The notes beneath the pieces were generated by a model, which did not search any database, was not told the DNA's origin, and worked only from the letters and a program-made list of their open reading frames with translations. Below, in pieces: positions 7,758-17,041 of a stretch of DNA of 47,870 bases. Each line of letters begins with the position of its first letter. Within the stretch, counting starts at the first letter, position 1. The DNA is from Spartobacteria bacterium (lineage in GTDB: Bacteria; Verrucomicrobiota; Verrucomicrobiia; Chthoniobacterales; UBA6821): the NCBI GenBank assembly GCA_947471565.1, contig CANIVT010000018.1:1-47870 (forward strand), given 5' to 3'. The position numbers were made by a program, and so were the translations under genes.

Positions 7758-10700
7758 TCAGTTTTTTGGTATGATGAACCCGGTATCCACCCAGTCGACA
7801 TGGCTCTCCGTTTTGGAATCCCCGGAGGGATTTGCGATCAGTTTCAGCTCCCTGAACCTCGGATCGATCGCAAGATCGAAAACCCAGCTACGGATCCCCT
7901 CTTTGCTCAGGATGGGACTCACGGACAGGGATTGTGGTTTCTCCCCCATCTCCTTGACATCACCCTGTACCTCCACGGTGACGGAGGAACCGGATTCCCT
8001 CAGGACCTCGTCATCGAGTCCGACAACGGCGACGAAGCGGGTCGCTCCTTGAGGGATGGCGTAAGTCAGGGATGACGGGGCGTTGACTCCGATTCCGCTG
8101 CGATGTCTTTTCCCGTCGAGGGAGATGGCATTCCCTCCCCATGACCTGCCGACACGATAACCGTGGTCAACTGCGGGTCCGCAGGTCTTCAGTCTTTCAA
8201 GCGGCACGGTGGGTGGAGGCGGGTTCTTGGGGCGTGGTGGTAACTTCGGCGTTGTTCCGGAACAGGTAGCCCCCTCCGAACCGTCCCATCCGAGGGCCCG
8301 AACCGTGTAGGAACGGGGTCTCAGTGTGTCGACCCCTTCGTCGTTGAAGCGGGGTTCCGCCGTTTCGGCGGTAACACCGTCATCGCGGGTAACCCGGTAA
8401 AGGTCGGCCCCGTTTTCGTCCCAAGTCAGGCTTGCACCATGGTAACCCGAGTCGACCTTGAGTCCTGTGATGGTTTTTGGCGGCGCAGCGGAGACAGGTC
8501 CGCCAGTGAATGGAATTGACCAGCGGACCGCGCGGCTTGTCGGGGAATTAATGATCGCCCGGACCCGGGGGCCATCCTGCCTGAGGGTGGCGGTAACCCC
8601 AGCTTTGAGATCCTCCTCCGAAACGGAAATCTTTTCGGCGATCCATGAATCCGCGCCTGTGGAAACCACAACCCGAAGTTCGTCGGGATCATTCCCCACG
8701 ACATCGCAGCATCCTCTCAGCGTACGGGTCGCCTCTTCCCAGTGCTCTTCGGGTGCGTCGATCATTCCCTGCGTGATGTGTCTCGACGTGCTCAGGAGTT
8801 GGGGTGACGCGGAAACCGGCCTCACGGCTAGAACACGCGCCGATTTTGAGGGAATCACCCCTCCGATCCTTTCCCCGAATGGGGGAACGAACTTTCCGGC
8901 CCAGAAATCGAACCCGACGTATTTTTTCGAGGGGGGGAGGCCTGCCTTTTCCGGTGTCACGGACAAGTCGGAGGGTGATTTGGACCAATTGAACAGGGCG
9001 ACAACATCCCTGCGCGGCTCCTTGCGGGTGTCGGCCAGATGCCATATGGCCGCAGGTTCCCGATCCATCACATCCACGGGCCTGGAGGGAAGGTCATGCA
9101 GCGGCATGCATCGGCGCAGGATATCGAGGCGGTTTGGCGTCAGATCGGGGATCCAGTCGCTGTTGAGGAACATTGCTCCGGAGACGGCGGCGAAGCTTGC
9201 ATTCAGGCGGGCCTGATCGACGGGGACGGAAGCACGGACCGAGACGCAGTCGGGATCATTCCACCAGATGCGTCCGTTGAGGAACCAGAGGCGCGAGGCC
9301 TGAAGCGCCCCGATCTGCCCGGCTCCCGTGTCCGGTCCCACCCTCATCGAATCGACAAGACCGAGGGAACCGGCGAGGGAGCGCATGTTCTGGGAGAGGC
9401 AACATCCCAGCAGAAAGACGCCCGTCCCGGCCGACTTCCGCACCAGTTTCACCCCGTCGCGCATCACCTCGATGTTCGGTTTGGACGGATCGGCGAAGAC
9501 CGCATCGCCCATCCCGTCCTCGACATGGCCGTTGTTGACATAGGTGAGTTTCGTGGCACTGCCGGTCCAGAAACCATCAAGTTTCAGGAGACGGTATCCC
9601 CAGTCTTGGGTGACGCGGGTAACCAGTCCGATCAGGTAGTCGCGGGCTCCCAGTGCCGTCATGTCGAGGCAGGTGCCACCCCAACCGACCTCGTAGGGGT
9701 CACCCTTCGGATTCTTGGCAAACCAATCGGGATGACTGTGGAAAAAAGGATCCGACCAGGTGCCCGCGAAAGGAATGAACCAGATGCCCGGAGTGAACCC
9801 GTGGGCGGAGATCATGGAAGCCGCAGCCTTCATTCCGGATGGGTAAGGTCCCTTGGGATCATGGTCCATGAAGTTGCGTTTCGGACCGTTTGTGGAGGTT
9901 CCCGCCTGCCAATGGTCGTCGATCTGCAGAAAATCAAGACCCCAGGGCTTGAGATTCTTTTGGGCGCAATCGGCCAGTTCCGCCAGATGCTTCTCGTCGC
10001 AGGCGGCCGCGTACTTATCCATGTACCAGGTGCAATGACCCGGTTTGTGAGGCGGTGGTTTGACGCCCATCGCGGAGGCCATCATGTCGGCGTAGCGTTC
10101 CAATCCCGAACGGGCGTCATCGAAGTAGCCCAGGGCGAAGAGTTCTCCGGCCGCCGACTCCCCGGGTTTGATCAGCAATTTCCCGTATTCCGAGCGGGAA
10201 GCAATGCGGGATCCCGCCCCGCTTTTGTTTAAGGGAGAGAAAACGACGCCGCTGGAGCGTTCCTGGGTGATCCAGCCTCCGACAATGCCCTTGAGCGAGG
10301 CAGGGTCGGCGATCGCCAGGAAAGCGTAGCTGCCGGGGTTCTTCTCGGGAGGGAGCAATCCCCCGGTACCCAAAGTCTTCAATCCGCTGTCAGGGACACC
10401 GAGATCCACATCGGCGGCAACGCCGGGGACTTTGTCGCGCACCGCCGGTTTCTTTCCGGGGTTGACGATTACCGAGGAGAAAAGCACGAAGGGGAAACCC
10501 TCCGGCAACGCGATACTCTCGCTCCCGCCTCCCTCATGGGCGATACGGATCGAAGGCATTCTGCCGAAACGCGGATCGTCCAGCGTGGCCAGGGAAGCCT
10601 TGCCGTCACTTTCACCCGTCGTTCCGTTCCTGAGGACGGTCCTTCCGGTGGGTTTGTGAATGACGGAGAAGATGCCGGTGCCCTGGTCACATTCGACCGT

Positions 10701-10805
10701 GTAGACCTTACCCTCGATCCTGAGAGTTTCACGACCATCTGCCATGCAGGCCGATGCGCAGAGCATGAGCAACGCCAGTCTGCGAAGGGGTCCTCTTGAA
10801 TTCAT
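7758..10805 (-). CDS. Secreted GH36-like glycosidase with C-terminal NPCBM module
   Basis: 1,015 residues with an N-terminal hydrophobic leader (LALLMLCASACMA). The order is: an N-terminal beta-sandwich to about residue 250; a clan GH-D barrel with FLQIDDHW, LLKLDGFW (Asp410, likely nucleophile), RVGPDTG (Asp492, candidate acid/base) and WWNDPD; a beta-domain; a fibronectin-III-like stretch around 795-870; and an NPCBM carbohydrate-binding module at about 890-1013 (RSGIGVNAPSSLTYAIP, VAVVGLDDEV). The clan includes alpha-galactosidases and alpha-N-acetylgalactosaminidases. An alpha-linked galactose side chain next to fucose is a reasonable target but is inference. The gene is packed between L-fuconate dehydratase (40 bases) and lactonase (16 bases). 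Confidence 0.82.
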   Translation of the reverse strand: MNSRGPLRRLALLMLCASACMADGRETLRIEGKVYTVECDQGTGIFSVIHKPTGRTVLRNGTTGESDGKASLATLDDPRFGRMPSIRIAHEGGGSESIALPEGFPFVLFSSVIVNPGKKPAVRDKVPGVAADVDLGVPDSGLKTLGTGGLLPPEKNPGSYAFLAIADPASLKGIVGGWITQERSSGVVFSPLNKSGAGSRIASRSEYGKLLIKPGESAAGELFALGYFDDARSGLERYADMMASAMGVKPPPHKPGHCTWYMDKYAAACDEKHLAELADCAQKNLKPWGLDFLQIDDHWQAGTSTNGPKRNFMDHDPKGPYPSGMKAAASMISAHGFTPGIWFIPFAGTWSDPFFHSHPDWFAKNPKGDPYEVGWGGTCLDMTALGARDYLIGLVTRVTQDWGYRLLKLDGFWTGSATKLTYVNNGHVEDGMGDAVFADPSKPNIEVMRDGVKLVRKSAGTGVFLLGCCLSQNMRSLAGSLGLVDSMRVGPDTGAGQIGALQASRLWFLNGRIWWNDPDCVSVRASVPVDQARLNASFAAVSGAMFLNSDWIPDLTPNRLDILRRCMPLHDLPSRPVDVMDREPAAIWHLADTRKEPRRDVVALFNWSKSPSDLSVTPEKAGLPPSKKYVGFDFWAGKFVPPFGERIGGVIPSKSARVLAVRPVSASPQLLSTSRHITQGMIDAPEEHWEEATRTLRGCCDVVGNDPDELRVVVSTGADSWIAEKISVSEEDLKAGVTATLRQDGPRVRAIINSPTSRAVRWSIPFTGGPVSAAPPKTITGLKVDSGYHGASLTWDENGADLYRVTRDDGVTAETAEPRFNDEGVDTLRPRSYTVRALGWDGSEGATCSGTTPKLPPRPKNPPPPTVPLERLKTCGPAVDHGYRVGRSWGGNAISLDGKRHRSGIGVNAPSSLTYAIPQGATRFVAVVGLDDEVLRESGSSVTVEVQGDVKEMGEKPQSLSVSPILSKEGIRSWVFDLAIDPRFRELKLIANPSGDSKTESHVDWVDTGFIIPKN

Positions 10806-10845
10806 CGGAAAGACACGCGGTGAGTCGTGGTTGTGGCGACGTTCC

Positions 10846-12066
10846 TTATTTCAGGTCACAGCCGCTGCCGGGTTCCTCCGGCGTATGGTAGACGCCTCCC
10901 TCGACACGGACAGGATGAACGAAATGTTCGCGGAGATGAGGGATGTGTTCCAGGAAGAGAGCCTCGTGGCCCATGCCGATATGGTTGAAAAGGACGAGAT
11001 GCTGGTGCAGTTGTCCCATGTCGCCGACATGCGGGACCACGGGAATTCCGAACTTTCTGGACAGAAGGCTGACGGCGAGGAACTCGGAGACACCGGCGAC
11101 TCGAACCGCGTCGACCTGAATGAACCCGGCGCAACCCGTCTGCAGGTAGTTCTTGAAGATCACCCGGTTGGGGACGTGTTCCCCGAGTGCCAGTTTCACC
11201 GGGGCAATCGCGTCTGCCAGCGTCCTGTGGGCGAGGACATCGTCGGGATGGGTCGGTTCCTCGATCCAGAAAGGAGTGATCGCGGAAAGTTTGGAACAGA
11301 CATCGAGGGCCTGGGGAAGGGTCCACTGCTGGTTGGCGTCCACCATGACGCGCGCCTCGGGACCGGCCACCTCGCGCACGATGTGGGCCCGTCGGATGTC
11401 CCGTTCGGCGTCCTTCGCCCCGACTTTGAGTTTCATGGCGGTGAACCCCGCGGCCATGGCCTTCTTGCAGTTTTCACGGACCTGTTCGTCGGAGTAGTTG
11501 AACCATCCGACCGAGGTATCGTAACCGGGATATCCGTCCTTCAGGACCTTCATCCTGGACCCGCGTGAAGACGCTTCGTTGCGGAGAAGCGAGACCGCTT
11601 GAGCAGAGGTCAACTCATCCTCAAGGTAGGACAGGTCGAGCGTGGCGACGACCTGTTCGGGAGTCAGGTCGAGCAGGAGTTTCCACAGCGGTAACCCGCG
11701 CTTTTTTGCCCACAGATCCCAACAGGCATTGGTGACCGAGGAGAGGGCGAGGTGAACCACGCCCTTGTGAGGTCCCAGCCAGCGGAACTGTTGCTCGTCG
11801 GCCATTTCATGCTGAAGGTTGCCGAAATCCGCCATGATCTCCTCGATGTCACGTCCCTTGAGGCGTGATGCGTAGAACTCGGCCGCCCTGCAGACAAGGT
11901 CGTTGCCCTCCCCGAGCGTGAAGGCAAGGCCGGTGCCGGTGAGTCCCGAGTCGTCGTGGAGTTCCGTGACGGCGTACGAGTAGACGGGGTCCTTGTGGAT
12001 GGCGTCGCTTCCGTGACCGGAGCCGATCGGATAGCGCGCGTCGCGCGTGGTGATGCTGGTAATCAT
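10846..12066 (-). CDS. L-fuconate dehydratase (enolase superfamily)
   Basis: 406 residues, cytoplasmic. The N-terminal capping domain has the subfamily signature SGHGSDAIHKDPVYSYA. The barrel shows the catalytic set of the mandelate-racemase subgroup: K212 and K214 in AMKLKVGA, metal ligands D243 (VMVDANQQW), E269 (WIEEPTHPDD) and E296 (ALGEHVPNR), and the base H346 in VVPHVGDMGQLHQH. The reaction removes water from L-fuconate to give 2-keto-3-deoxy-L-fuconate. The match to the fuconate-specific subgroup is unusually good and agrees with the lactonase, SDR and FAH genes in the same run. This is the gene that best identifies the pathway as fucose rather than rhamnose oxidation. Confidence 0.93.
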   Translation of the reverse strand: MITSITTRDARYPIGSGHGSDAIHKDPVYSYAVTELHDDSGLTGTGLAFTLGEGNDLVCRAAEFYASRLKGRDIEEIMADFGNLQHEMADEQQFRWLGPHKGVVHLALSSVTNACWDLWAKKRGLPLWKLLLDLTPEQVVATLDLSYLEDELTSAQAVSLLRNEASSRGSRMKVLKDGYPGYDTSVGWFNYSDEQVRENCKKAMAAGFTAMKLKVGAKDAERDIRRAHIVREVAGPEARVMVDANQQWTLPQALDVCSKLSAITPFWIEEPTHPDDVLAHRTLADAIAPVKLALGEHVPNRVIFKNYLQTGCAGFIQVDAVRVAGVSEFLAVSLLSRKFGIPVVPHVGDMGQLHQHLVLFNHIGMGHEALFLEHIPHLREHFVHPVRVEGGVYHTPEEPGSGCDLK

Positions 12067-12087
12067 GGTGGTGGTGAGGGTTGGAAA

Positions 12088-13467
12088 TCAGGGTTTTTTC
12101 TCCTGCTTCTTTTTCGCGGGCTCGTCCTCGGGGAATGGCTTGATGGGTTGGATGGCCATGGCGTCCACCTTCAGTTCCAGTTTCACCACGGTGTCGGGAT
12201 CCTTTTGGTCGGACAAGGGCACCGAGACGGTCAATCCTTCCGCATTGTTCACGACATCGACCTTTCCGCCTGAGAGCAGAGTTGACGAGGCGATCTCGGC
12301 TCCCAGGGCGGGTAGTTTGCAGGAATCACCCTCCCATTTCAGGATATGAAGGTATACCGCCTTTCCCTTGCGTGTGGCCGCATAGCGGGCAGTCGGCAGG
12401 TAGGGTCCGCCCCGCGTGCCGTAAATGCTCTCTCCGTTGACTTTGAGCCAGTCTCCGACCTTTCGCAGGACCGATACTTGATCCGCGGGTATCACTCCCT
12501 CCGCATCGGGCCCCACGTCCAGAAGCAGGTTGCCGTCGCCTCCGGCGCAAAAGACGAGCATCTTTAGGATTTCACTGAAGGGTTTGACACCTCCGCCAGT
12601 GTGATATGACCAAGCCCCGACGCTTGACATGGTCATGCAGGATTCCCACGGGCGTTTGCTGTTGTAGGAGCCGAGTCGCTGTTCCGGCGTTGCGAAATCG
12701 CCGCGGAAAGGCACCGGTTGCCTGTCGTATCCACCCAGGACGCAGAGGCGGTTATTGATCATGATATCGGGAGCAAGCTCCTTGATGAGGTTCCATGTTT
12801 CCCCGACACGCCAGAAATTCACCAGATCACCCTTGCCGTAGCTGTCGAACCAGAGCAGATCGACCTTTCCGTAGCCGGTAAGCAGTTCTTTGAGTTGGGC
12901 ATTCATGAAGTCGACGTACTTGCGGTTGTCTCCGATCCCGTAATCGGGTTGATGCCAGTCACGCTGGGAGTAATAGATGCAGAAACGGATGCCCTCTTCC
13001 CGGCAGGCCTCAGCCAAAGGGCGTAACAGGTCCTTCCCGTAGGGGGTGTTCATGATGCTGTAATCGGTCTGCTTGGTATCCCACATGCAGAATCCCCCGT
13101 GATGCTTGGCCGTGAAGACGAGATACTTCATTCCGGCCTCGCGGGCGATCTTCACCCACTCCTTCGCATCGTATTTCACGGGGTTGAACCTCTTGTAAAG
13201 GTTGTCATAAGCGGGGTCCTCGACGTAACCGGGACCGTCACCCCTGATATCCAGTGGCTTGCTGCCTTTTCTGGACCAACTGATTTCCGTGCCGGCGACG
13301 CTCGACATGTCCCAGTGGACGAACATTCCAAAACGGGCGTCGCGCCACCAGGCGATCCTGGCATCCCTCTGTTCGGTTGTTTCCTTGTTTGTCGAGGTGA
13401 CCTGGGCCGATGCCTGCGAACTCAGGATCAAGCAGGTTGAGAGAAGCGGGAGGAAAAGGAGTTTCAT
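12088..13467 (-). CDS. Secreted GH29 alpha-L-fucosidase, tandem copy 1 of cluster I
   Basis: 459 residues from the ATG at 13467; a TTG 12 bases upstream would add four residues. A signal peptide (KLLFLPLLSTCLILSSQASA) leads into a GH29 barrel with FGMFVHWDMSS, YLVFTAKHHGGFCMWDTK, the nucleophile Asp208 in LLWFDSYG and WESCMT with the putative acid/base Glu275. NLLLDVGPDAEGVI follows, then a C-terminal beta-sandwich ending in a Lys/Pro-rich tail. GH29 enzymes release alpha-linked L-fucose with retention. It resembles the next gene closely through the C-terminal domain (LHILKWEGDSCKLPALGAEIA), so the two arose by tandem duplication. Its His-to-Gly change in KHHGGF (others have KHHDGF or KHCDGF) is unusual in this set. 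Confidence 0.93.
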   Translation of the reverse strand: MKLLFLPLLSTCLILSSQASAQVTSTNKETTEQRDARIAWWRDARFGMFVHWDMSSVAGTEISWSRKGSKPLDIRGDGPGYVEDPAYDNLYKRFNPVKYDAKEWVKIAREAGMKYLVFTAKHHGGFCMWDTKQTDYSIMNTPYGKDLLRPLAEACREEGIRFCIYYSQRDWHQPDYGIGDNRKYVDFMNAQLKELLTGYGKVDLLWFDSYGKGDLVNFWRVGETWNLIKELAPDIMINNRLCVLGGYDRQPVPFRGDFATPEQRLGSYNSKRPWESCMTMSSVGAWSYHTGGGVKPFSEILKMLVFCAGGDGNLLLDVGPDAEGVIPADQVSVLRKVGDWLKVNGESIYGTRGGPYLPTARYAATRKGKAVYLHILKWEGDSCKLPALGAEIASSTLLSGGKVDVVNNAEGLTVSVPLSDQKDPDTVVKLELKVDAMAIQPIKPFPEDEPAKKKQEKKP

Positions 13468-13517
13468 GGATTGTTGCAAACAGGGTTGGCGTTTGGTGCC
13501 GAGTGCTGTTTTGAAGT

Positions 13518-14867
13518 TTATTTTTTTTCTTTCCCGGGCGGTTGATCAACCGGATCCGGCTTGATGGGTTGGATGGCCATGGCATCACCCTTCAATTCAA
13601 GCTTCACCACGGTGTCGGAATCCTTGCGATCGGTTGCAGGCACCGTCACGGTCAAACCGTCGGGACGGTTGGACACCTCGACTTTTCCTCCGGCGAGCAG
13701 GCTGGATGCGGCGATCTCCGCGCCGAGGGGGGGGAGTTTGCAGGAATCGCCGTTCCATTTGAGGATGTGGAGGTAGATTTTGTTTCCCTTGCGGGTTGCC
13801 GTGTAACGCGGCGTGGGCATGTAGGGTCCGCCCCGGGTCGCATAAATACCCTCGCCGTTCACCTTGAGCCAGTCTCCGACTTTCCGGATCGCCTCGACCT
13901 GCTCTGGGTCGATCATCCCGTCGGGACGGGGACCGACGTTCAGGAGCATGTTGCCGTCGCCTCCTGCGCATTGGGCCAGCATGGTGATCACGGATCCGGC
14001 GGGCTTGACGCCATCCTTCTCACCGCCCCAGGCCCAGTGATTGTGTGCCGAGATCGTCATGCAGGATTCCCAGGGACGGGTCATGTTGAATCCACCTACC
14101 CGCTGTTCCGGCGTGCTGTAGTCGCCGGGTGCGCCGGTACGCTCGTCGATCAGGATGTCGGGTTGAAGTTTTCTTGCCATGTTGATCACTTCAAATCCCC
14201 TTTTGCCGTACACCTGGGAGACGGTTCCGTCGGTATCATACCAGACGGTGACCAGAGGGCCGTAGTTTTTGATCAACTCTTCCGTCTGCCCCATCAGGTA
14301 CTTGTGATACGCGTCGAGGTCATACTTCTCCCTCATGGGGTGTCCGCGGCCCGTCAGGTCGTAGGGATAGCCCGGGTGATGGGTGTCGGGAACCGAGTAA
14401 TAGCATCCGAACTTGATGCCCTGCTTTTTGCAGGCTTCCGCCAACTCTTTCACGACGTCCCGCTTGAACGGCGTGTTCATGATCGTGTAGTCGGTCAACT
14501 TGGAATCCCAAAGGCAGAATCCGTCGTGATGCTTCGTGGTCAGCACGATGTATTTCATGCCCGCCGCCTTGGCTGCCGCAACCCACTCGTCGGCGTTGAA
14601 CTTCTCGGGATTGAACTTTTTGTAGAGAGCATCGTAGACCTCCACCGGGGTTCCCTTGCCACCCCGCGACCAGCTGATCTCCTTCTCCGTGAGACTGACG
14701 GGACCCCAATGGATGAACATGCCGAACCGGTCATCCTGCCATTTTTTCACCGCTGACGGATCCGCCGGGGCATTGGTGGGTTGAGGAGTGGACTGGTTGG
14801 TTTCGGATGCGGCACCGAGCGTGCCCATCGCAAGCATGAGCAGGAGGATTGGGGTTGTTTTCTTCAT
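13518..14867 (-). CDS. Secreted GH29 alpha-L-fucosidase, tandem copy 2 of cluster I
   Basis: 449 residues with a signal peptide (PILLLMLAMGTLGAASE). Barrel motifs are FGMFIHWGPVS, YIVLTTKHHDGFCLWDSK, nucleophile Asp211 in VTVWYDTDG, WESCMT with putative acid/base Glu267, and GGDGNMLLNVGPRPDG. The C-terminal sandwich matches that of copy 1 almost throughout. Its start codon overlaps the stop of copy 3 in an ATGA junction, so the two are probably translationally coupled. A gap of 50 bases separates it from copy 1. Retention of all motifs in all three copies suggests that they have different linkages or substrates rather than being decaying duplicates. Confidence 0.93.
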   Translation of the reverse strand: MKKTTPILLLMLAMGTLGAASETNQSTPQPTNAPADPSAVKKWQDDRFGMFIHWGPVSLTEKEISWSRGGKGTPVEVYDALYKKFNPEKFNADEWVAAAKAAGMKYIVLTTKHHDGFCLWDSKLTDYTIMNTPFKRDVVKELAEACKKQGIKFGCYYSVPDTHHPGYPYDLTGRGHPMREKYDLDAYHKYLMGQTEELIKNYGPLVTVWYDTDGTVSQVYGKRGFEVINMARKLQPDILIDERTGAPGDYSTPEQRVGGFNMTRPWESCMTISAHNHWAWGGEKDGVKPAGSVITMLAQCAGGDGNMLLNVGPRPDGMIDPEQVEAIRKVGDWLKVNGEGIYATRGGPYMPTPRYTATRKGNKIYLHILKWNGDSCKLPPLGAEIAASSLLAGGKVEVSNRPDGLTVTVPATDRKDSDTVVKLELKGDAMAIQPIKPDPVDQPPGKEKK

Positions 14868-16234
14868 GGTTGGACTTGTTTGGGTTGTAGGACGGGAATT
14901 CTTGGAATGGACATGGAATTTCCGTCGAGTTGCAGACGGACCACGGGATGACTTGAGGGAAGTCGGTCGCCGAGCATGAGTTTGACTGAGTCCTTGCCCT
15001 GTTCGAAACAGACGATGCCTCCTCCAAGCAATGAAGCCCCGGTGATCTTTGCAGGCAGCGGGGGCAGGGTGATGATCCCCCGTTCGGTTTTGAGCGCATG
15101 GATGAAGATGTCATCGCCTTTTCGGGTCGCCGTGAATCTCTCCGAGGGCAGATAGGGGCCACCTCGTGTGCCGTAGATACTCTCGCCATTGATCTTCAAC
15201 CAGTCACCCACTTGCCTCAGGACCTCGACCTGACGGGGTTCGATCCTTCCGTCGGGCATGGGGCCGACGTCGAGAAGGAGGTTTCCATCTCCCCCGGCCG
15301 TTCTGGCTAGTATTCCTGTCACCTCGTCGGCGGTTTTGATTTTGTCATCGGGTTTCCACGACCATTGCGTGCCGAGCGTTATGCAGGATTCCCAGGGATA
15401 CTGGTCATCATAGGAACCAACTTTCTGTTCCGGTGTGTAAAAATCGACGTTCGTGCGCAACGGCCCCCCTTGATGTTCCCAATCCTTTTGCGTGCCGATT
15501 TCCAGCCTGTTGTTCATCAGGATGGAGGGCTGAAGTTCCCTGATGAACCGGAAGGTGGATTCGGGATGCCACGGGGCTGGCCTTGCATCGGTGTCGAACC
15601 ACATCACGCTGATCGGGCCGTAGTTGGAAAGCAATTCCCTGAGTTCCCCCTGCATCCTGGAGACGAAGCGGTCGTTCTCCTTTGTCCGGCAATCGGGATC
15701 CCTCCAGTCCATGGGTGAGAAATACCAACCAAGCGGCATTCCGGCTTTGCCGGCCGCCGAGGCAAGTTCGGCGCAGATATCCTTTCCATAGGGACTTGCC
15801 ATGATGTTGTAGGGATCTGTCTTGGAGTCCCAAAGCAGAAAACCGTCGCAGTGCTTGGCTGTCAGCACCATGTATTTCATCCCGGCCTGCTTTGCTATGG
15901 AAACCCACTCGTCCGCTGCAAAGTTCGTGGGATTGAAGCGCTTGTAAAGGGAGTCGTACTCCTCGACGGGAATGGAACCGTGATTGGGACAATTCGTGTT
16001 GGAGTTGGCGCGTGACCAGCTGAGTTCCTTTCCAGTCAGGCTGACCGGTCCCCAGTGAATGAACATGCCGAAGCGGTCATGCTGCCATTTGCGGACCTCC
16101 TTGCGAAAAGGAATGGCGGGAGAGGGAACAGCATCCGTCTTGAGCTTGTTCTCCGTGTGCGCCTTCTGATCCTGCGCACTCAGCGAAGGGATCAGGCCCG
16201 CAAAAACAAAAAGCAGCGTGATGCGGGGGATCAT
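14864..16234 (-). CDS. Secreted GH29 alpha-L-fucosidase, tandem copy 3 of cluster I
   Basis: 456 residues from the ATG at 16234, where a signal peptide begins (MIPRITLLFVFAGLIPSLSA); the longer in-frame extension to 16366 runs into the SDR gene and is not credible. The GH29 motifs are FGMFIHWGPVSLTGKE, YMVLTAKHCDGFLLWDSK, nucleophile Asp214 in VMWFDTDA, and WESCIT with Glu282. The C-terminal sandwich keeps GTRGGPYLPSERFTATRKGD but has drifted away from the other two copies after that. It lies 31 bases after the SDR gene and overlaps copy 2 by four bases. It is expected in the periplasm or exported. Confidence 0.92.
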   Translation of the reverse strand: MIPRITLLFVFAGLIPSLSAQDQKAHTENKLKTDAVPSPAIPFRKEVRKWQHDRFGMFIHWGPVSLTGKELSWSRANSNTNCPNHGSIPVEEYDSLYKRFNPTNFAADEWVSIAKQAGMKYMVLTAKHCDGFLLWDSKTDPYNIMASPYGKDICAELASAAGKAGMPLGWYFSPMDWRDPDCRTKENDRFVSRMQGELRELLSNYGPISVMWFDTDARPAPWHPESTFRFIRELQPSILMNNRLEIGTQKDWEHQGGPLRTNVDFYTPEQKVGSYDDQYPWESCITLGTQWSWKPDDKIKTADEVTGILARTAGGDGNLLLDVGPMPDGRIEPRQVEVLRQVGDWLKINGESIYGTRGGPYLPSERFTATRKGDDIFIHALKTERGIITLPPLPAKITGASLLGGGIVCFEQGKDSVKLMLGDRLPSSHPVVRLQLDGNSMSIPRIPVLQPKQVQP

Positions 16235-16265
16235 GTTCAGGTTACGTTCTGGCCGTTGCTCGGGG

Positions 16266-17033
16266 TCAGGAAATCCTGCGATAGCCCAATTCGGCGCCCC
16301 CGCTGACGTGCATGATGTGGCCGGTGACGAAGCGGGCCTTGTCTGAGAGAAGGTAGACGCAGGCATCGGCGATCACATCCCCTTCGGGGCAATAACCGAG
16401 CGGATGAATCTCGTCCAGATAGCGGTTGATTCCTGCCGGATCGGGTTGCTCGGAAGCCCATTTGCGGAGCATCGGGGTCCAGGTGCCTGCCGGACAGACG
16501 GCGTTCACCCGAACGCCGTGGGGCGCATAGTCAAGCGCCATCGACTTCGTAAGGGTGTTCATCGCCCCCTTGGTCGCGGTGTAGGCGGCGTGGATCTCCT
16601 GACCGATCACTCCGACGAGACTGGATGTGTTGAGGAAACATCCCCGGGATGACTTCAGGGCCTCAAGACCGTGTCGCGTCGTGTGAAGGACGCTTTTCAG
16701 GTTGATGTCGAAGAGGGCATCCCACTCGGCGTCGCTTGTCTCATGCAGCGGCTTGCTCGGTGTGGCGATGCCTGCGTTGTTATGGATGGCGTCCAAGCGG
16801 CCATAGCGTTGAAGGACGCGCCCGATGGCCGACTTCACCTGATCGTCCCTGGACACATCGCAGGCAAACCCGAGATGCCGGTCGCCGAGTTCGGCGGCCT
16901 GCCGTGCGGCTTCCTCTCCGTTGCGGGCGACGATCGCAACGGAGGCGCCTTCCGAGGCGTACGCCTTGGCACAATCGAGTCCTATGCCGGTGGACCCCCC
17001 CGTGAGGAAGATGATTTTTCCGGAAAGCAGCAT
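16266..17033 (-). CDS. SDR dehydrogenase, likely L-fucose dehydrogenase
   Basis: 255 residues starting MLLSGKIIFLTGGSTGIG at 17033; the in-frame extension to 17138 overlaps the mutarotase gene and has no SDR features. TGGSTGIG (residues 11-18), NNAGIA (85-90) and the catalytic Tyr151/Lys155 of YTATK are intact. It is cytoplasmic. The gene starts eight bases after the fucose mutarotase stop codon, and the pathway in this run otherwise lacks its first oxidation. L-fucose to L-fucono-1,5-lactone is therefore the likely reaction. The second SDR at 6070-6846 could be exchanged with it in this assignment. Confidence 0.83.
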   Translation of the reverse strand: MLLSGKIIFLTGGSTGIGLDCAKAYASEGASVAIVARNGEEAARQAAELGDRHLGFACDVSRDDQVKSAIGRVLQRYGRLDAIHNNAGIATPSKPLHETSDAEWDALFDINLKSVLHTTRHGLEALKSSRGCFLNTSSLVGVIGQEIHAAYTATKGAMNTLTKSMALDYAPHGVRVNAVCPAGTWTPMLRKWASEQPDPAGINRYLDEIHPLGYCPEGDVIADACVYLLSDKARFVTGHIMHVSGGAELGYRRIS

Positions 17034-17041
17034 CCCCTGGG

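Noticed and set aside
12088-16234. Possibility that one of the tandem GH29 copies is a pseudogene
   Set aside because: All three reading frames are intact, with signal peptides and both catalytic positions.
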